Below, one piece after another: positions 36,082-38,010 of a DNA stretch of 38,010 nt. The position numbers were made by a program, and so were the translations under genes. The notes under the pieces are model-generated. The model worked only from the letters and a program-made list of their open reading frames with translations. It made no database searches and was not told the DNA's origin. The stretch is taken from positions 1 to 38,010 of the forward strand of contig JADGAP010000012.1 in NCBI GenBank assembly GCA_015231965.1. Direction: 5' to 3'. Origin of the DNA: Magnetococcales bacterium (lineage in GTDB: Bacteria > Pseudomonadota > Magnetococcia > Magnetococcales > JADGAP01). Numbering within the stretch: the first letter of the stretch is position 1; every line of letters starts with the position of its first letter.

Positions 36082-37500
36082 TTACTTGACCACCCCCTGG
36101 AACAGGGAGGCGTTGACCAGGAAATGGACCCAGATGCTGGCGGCGTACCCCAGGGCGATGGCCCAGGTCCACTTGAGATGGGAAAAAAAGGTGTAGACTC
36201 CCCTGGCCTGTCCCATCAGCGCCACCCCGGCGGCGGAGCCGATGGAGAGCAGGCTTCCCCCCACCCCGGCGGTCAGCGTCACCAGCAGCCATTGGCCGGT
36301 GCTCATTTCCGGATTCATGGTCAACACCGCGAACATCACGGGGATGTTATCGACGATGGCCGAAAGAAACCCCACCATGATGTTGGCGTTGGTCGCCCCC
36401 CATCCGTCGTACATGATGTGAGAGACCAGGGTCAGATAGCCGAGAAAACCCAACCCGCCAACGCAGAGAATCACCCCATAGAAGAACAGCAGGGTGTCCC
36501 ATTCGGCCCGGCTGACCTTTTTGAAAATGTCGAAGGCCTCCTGACCTTCCTCCATCATCGCCCCGTTTTCCACGTTGGCATGGCCGTTGGCGTGGGCGCG
36601 CTTCTTGAGGTAGTAACCGAAGATCATGAGGTAGGAGAGCCCCAGCATCATCCCCATCACCGGCGGCAGATGGAGGAAATTGTGAAAACTCACCGCCGTG
36701 ATGATGGTCAGGAGAAACAGTCCGATGATCCGCTTGCCCCCGGGTTTGAGGGCCACCCGCTCGTCACTGGCCGCCGGGTGGAGGTTGGGGACGGCGAAAT
36801 GCATCAGGCCCGCCGGAACCAACCAGTTGACCACGCTGGGAAGGAACAGGGCGAAGAAGGTCCAGAAATCCACGATCCCCTTCTGCCAAACCATCAACGT
36901 GGTGATGTCGCCGAAGGGGCTGAAGGCCCCCCCCGCGTTGGCCGCCACCACGATGTTGATGCACGACAGGCTGACGAAAGCCGGATTGTCCCGCCCCACC
37001 GCCAACACCACGGCGCACATCAGCAGGGCGGTGGTCAGGTTATCCGCCACCGGCGAGATGAAAAAGGCCAGCAGTCCGGTCATCCAGAACAGTTGCCGGT
37101 AGCCGAACCCCGAGCGAATCAACCACGCCCGCAGGGCGTCGAACACCCGCCGCTCCTCCAGGGCGTTGATGTAGGTCATGGCCGTCAGGAGGAAGAGAAA
37201 AAGCTCGCCGTATTCCAAAAGGTTATGCCGCGCCGCCTGCTCCACGGCGCGGGGATCGCTTCCCGTGTAAGACCAGGCGATGACCGCCCAGATCACCCCC
37301 GCCGCCAACAGCACCGGCTTGGATTTGCGCAGGTGGGTGAACTCCTCGGCCATGACCAGGGCGTAGGCGACGATGAACAGCCCCAGGCTAAAATATCCCG
37401 CCCAATGGCCGGTCATCTCCCCGCCTCCAGCGGAGGCCAGGGCCGATGCCGGATGGAGCCCGCAAAGCAGCGCCATCCACAACGTGCGTTTATGGGGCAT
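36082..37500 (-). CDS. nhaD: NhaD-family Na+/H+ antiporter
   Basis: This 472-residue polytopic protein has ~12-13 membrane helices and may start with a signal-like segment (LWMALLCGLHPASALAS). Conserved NhaD motifs are plain: FFISPVADNLTTALLMC near residue 150, NAGGAFSPFGDITTLMVW near 190, and FLSAIVDNIPVMFAVLTMNP near 380, with the Asp residues implicated in ion exchange. A strong ribosome site (GGAGGAAG) precedes the ATG. It extrudes Na+ (or Li+) in exchange for protons at the inner membrane, usually at alkaline pH, and suggests a saline or brackish habitat. Confidence 0.94.
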   Translation of the reverse strand: MPHKRTLWMALLCGLHPASALASAGGGEMTGHWAGYFSLGLFIVAYALVMAEEFTHLRKSKPVLLAAGVIWAVIAWSYTGSDPRAVEQAARHNLLEYGELFLFLLTAMTYINALEERRVFDALRAWLIRSGFGYRQLFWMTGLLAFFISPVADNLTTALLMCAVVLAVGRDNPAFVSLSCINIVVAANAGGAFSPFGDITTLMVWQKGIVDFWTFFALFLPSVVNWLVPAGLMHFAVPNLHPAASDERVALKPGGKRIIGLFLLTIITAVSFHNFLHLPPVMGMMLGLSYLMIFGYYLKKRAHANGHANVENGAMMEEGQEAFDIFKKVSRAEWDTLLFFYGVILCVGGLGFLGYLTLVSHIMYDGWGATNANIMVGFLSAIVDNIPVMFAVLTMNPEMSTGQWLLVTLTAGVGGSLLSIGSAAGVALMGQARGVYTFFSHLKWTWAIALGYAASIWVHFLVNASLFQGVVK

Positions 37501-37554
37501 GGTTCTCTTCCTCCGTGAGGGCTGAATTTCCGTGGGACGACGAAGCCACAGGCC

Positions 37555-37583
37555 ATTGTGAGAGAGCTTTCATGTAAACTCAA
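37555..37583 (-). promoter_or_regulatory. Candidate promoter for nhaD
   Basis: On the minus strand TTGAGT (37583-37578) and CACAAT (37560-37555) are 17 bases apart, about 55 bases upstream of the ATG. Confidence 0.45.
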
Positions 37584-37744
37584 CGTTCGTAAGGTAGGGT
37601 GTTCAGCCTCGATTCAGGTGCCATGTCCGGAACGCAAAAAATGGGACGGCGGACCGTCCCCTTTTTGCAAGCCCAACATCTTCCCGTGAAACAACGTCGT
37701 CACCTCACCCCTGGCCCCTCTTCAAAATCTGGTCGCCTCCGGCG

Positions 37745-37768
37745 ACGATTGTGCGGGAAAGCACAATC
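37745..37768. repeat. Perfect 9-bp hairpin
   Basis: CGATTGTGC (37745-37753) pairs with GCACAATCG (37760-37768) around a six-base loop (GGGAAA). There is no T-run, so it is probably part of an intergenic palindromic element and not a terminator. Confidence 0.7.
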
Positions 37769-37852
37769 GGACGGGTGAAACCAGCCCGCAGGGAGAGGGC
37801 CAGGGATGGTCCGAATCACGATTGGGCGTGCCGCCTGGAAGTCTGTCGGATT

Positions 37853-37885
37853 TATAGTTTTTCCATTTTAAAATTGCACATCCGG
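37853..37885 (+). repeat. Diverged copy of the MITE-like terminal repeat
   Basis: TATAGTTTTTCCATTTTAAA followed by ATTGCACATCCGG matches both ends of the element at 20998-21286 (TATAG, TCCAT, AAAATTG, CAC). Confidence 0.6.
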
Positions 37886-37933
37886 TCAGGCGGCGTCTGG
37901 GGGTGCAACCAACTTTATCACGACGAAAACGTC

Positions 37934-37953
37934 ATTCCCGCCTTCGCGGGAAT
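37934..37953 (+). repeat. dRS3-like hairpin repeat
   Basis: ATTCCCGC-CTTC-GCGGGAAT has the same stem as the repeats in the 21-kb element, with a different loop. The preceding ACGAAAACGTC is also shared, which supports a common origin. Confidence 0.75.
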
Positions 37954-38010
37954 GAGTGCGCCCACAAGGGCGCTTTATCAGCACGGTGGAAGTCCGTGTC
38001 GGAGGAAGCC

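Larger units (their letters stand above)
37501..38010. other. 510-base intergenic region with several palindromic repeats
   Basis: I find no gene here. From left to right it holds the nhaD promoter, an inverted-repeat unit around 37706-37808 whose ends carry CCCTGGCCC-like sequence in opposite orientation with a hairpin in the middle, and a stretch related to the MITE-like element starting at 37853. The sequence after 37954 to the edge is unassigned. Confidence 0.5.

Noticed and set aside
32872-37518. A 1548-codon open frame on the plus strand opposite the mechanosensitive channel and nhaD
   Set aside because: It is the antisense shadow of two well-supported genes in GC-rich DNA, with His/Gln/Gly-rich composition typical of reverse frames and no family motifs.

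Overview
The window is GC-rich DNA from a Gram-negative bacterium, most likely a proteobacterium. The evidence is a TolC-type outer membrane channel, a periplasmic adaptor/ABC exporter, an exosortase-type exopolysaccharide cluster, a CuA heme-copper enzyme with a SCO assembly factor, and ParC. A magnetococcus-like alphaproteobacterial relative is possible, but nothing here proves it. I see no rRNA, tRNA or CRISPR array. Genes are dense, and most are on the minus strand after 21 kb.

Layout. (1) 1-4354, minus: a type I secretion operon of a TolC channel with a C-terminal SPOR domain, an ABC exporter, and the start of a proline-rich gene, probably the HlyD-type adaptor. (2) 4970-8737, plus: a two-gene unit closed by a strong terminator. 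It encodes a periplasmic binding protein fused to a pentameric ligand-gated ion channel (pLGIC), followed by a chemoreceptor-like membrane protein with a degenerate signalling tip. This is the most unusual locus here. (3) 8857-12683: a small membrane protein, parC and dnaQ. (4) 12755-16375, plus: a perfect FNR/DNR-type palindrome placed 29.5 bp upstream of the centre of a -10 element, then a 52-residue membrane peptide, a CuA subunit, a heme-copper catalytic subunit and a SCO/SenC protein. The catalytic subunit has all expected histidines, but Gln replaces the cross-linked Tyr. With the gene order, this suggests an NO reductase of the sNOR (norSY-senC) kind rather than an oxygen reductase. (5) 16360-20921: a BrnTA toxin-antitoxin pair with a frameshifted toxin, then ApbE, a Cys-repeat protein and a NirN-like cytochrome c/heme d1 protein. 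Together with (4) this hints at nitrogen-oxide respiration.

(6) 20998-21286: a MITE-like element with terminal inverted repeats and two internal hairpins; a related but diverged copy lies at the right end of the window. (7) 21290-28394, minus: exopolysaccharide genes (wecB, tyrosine autokinase, chain-length protein, polyprenyl-phosphate sugar transferase, polytopic GT-C-like protein) resembling XrtA/PEP-CTERM-type clusters. (8) 28531-32780, minus: a membrane-anchored STAND NTPase with TPRs, next to an AT-richer pair encoding a RloB-like protein and an AAA15-type ATPase, probably a small defence module. (9) 32908-37500, minus: a large MscS-family mechanosensitive channel and an NhaD Na+/H+ antiporter. 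The last 500 bases hold only repeats and hairpins.

Functions were assigned by reading translated motifs and comparing them with families from memory. No database search was possible.
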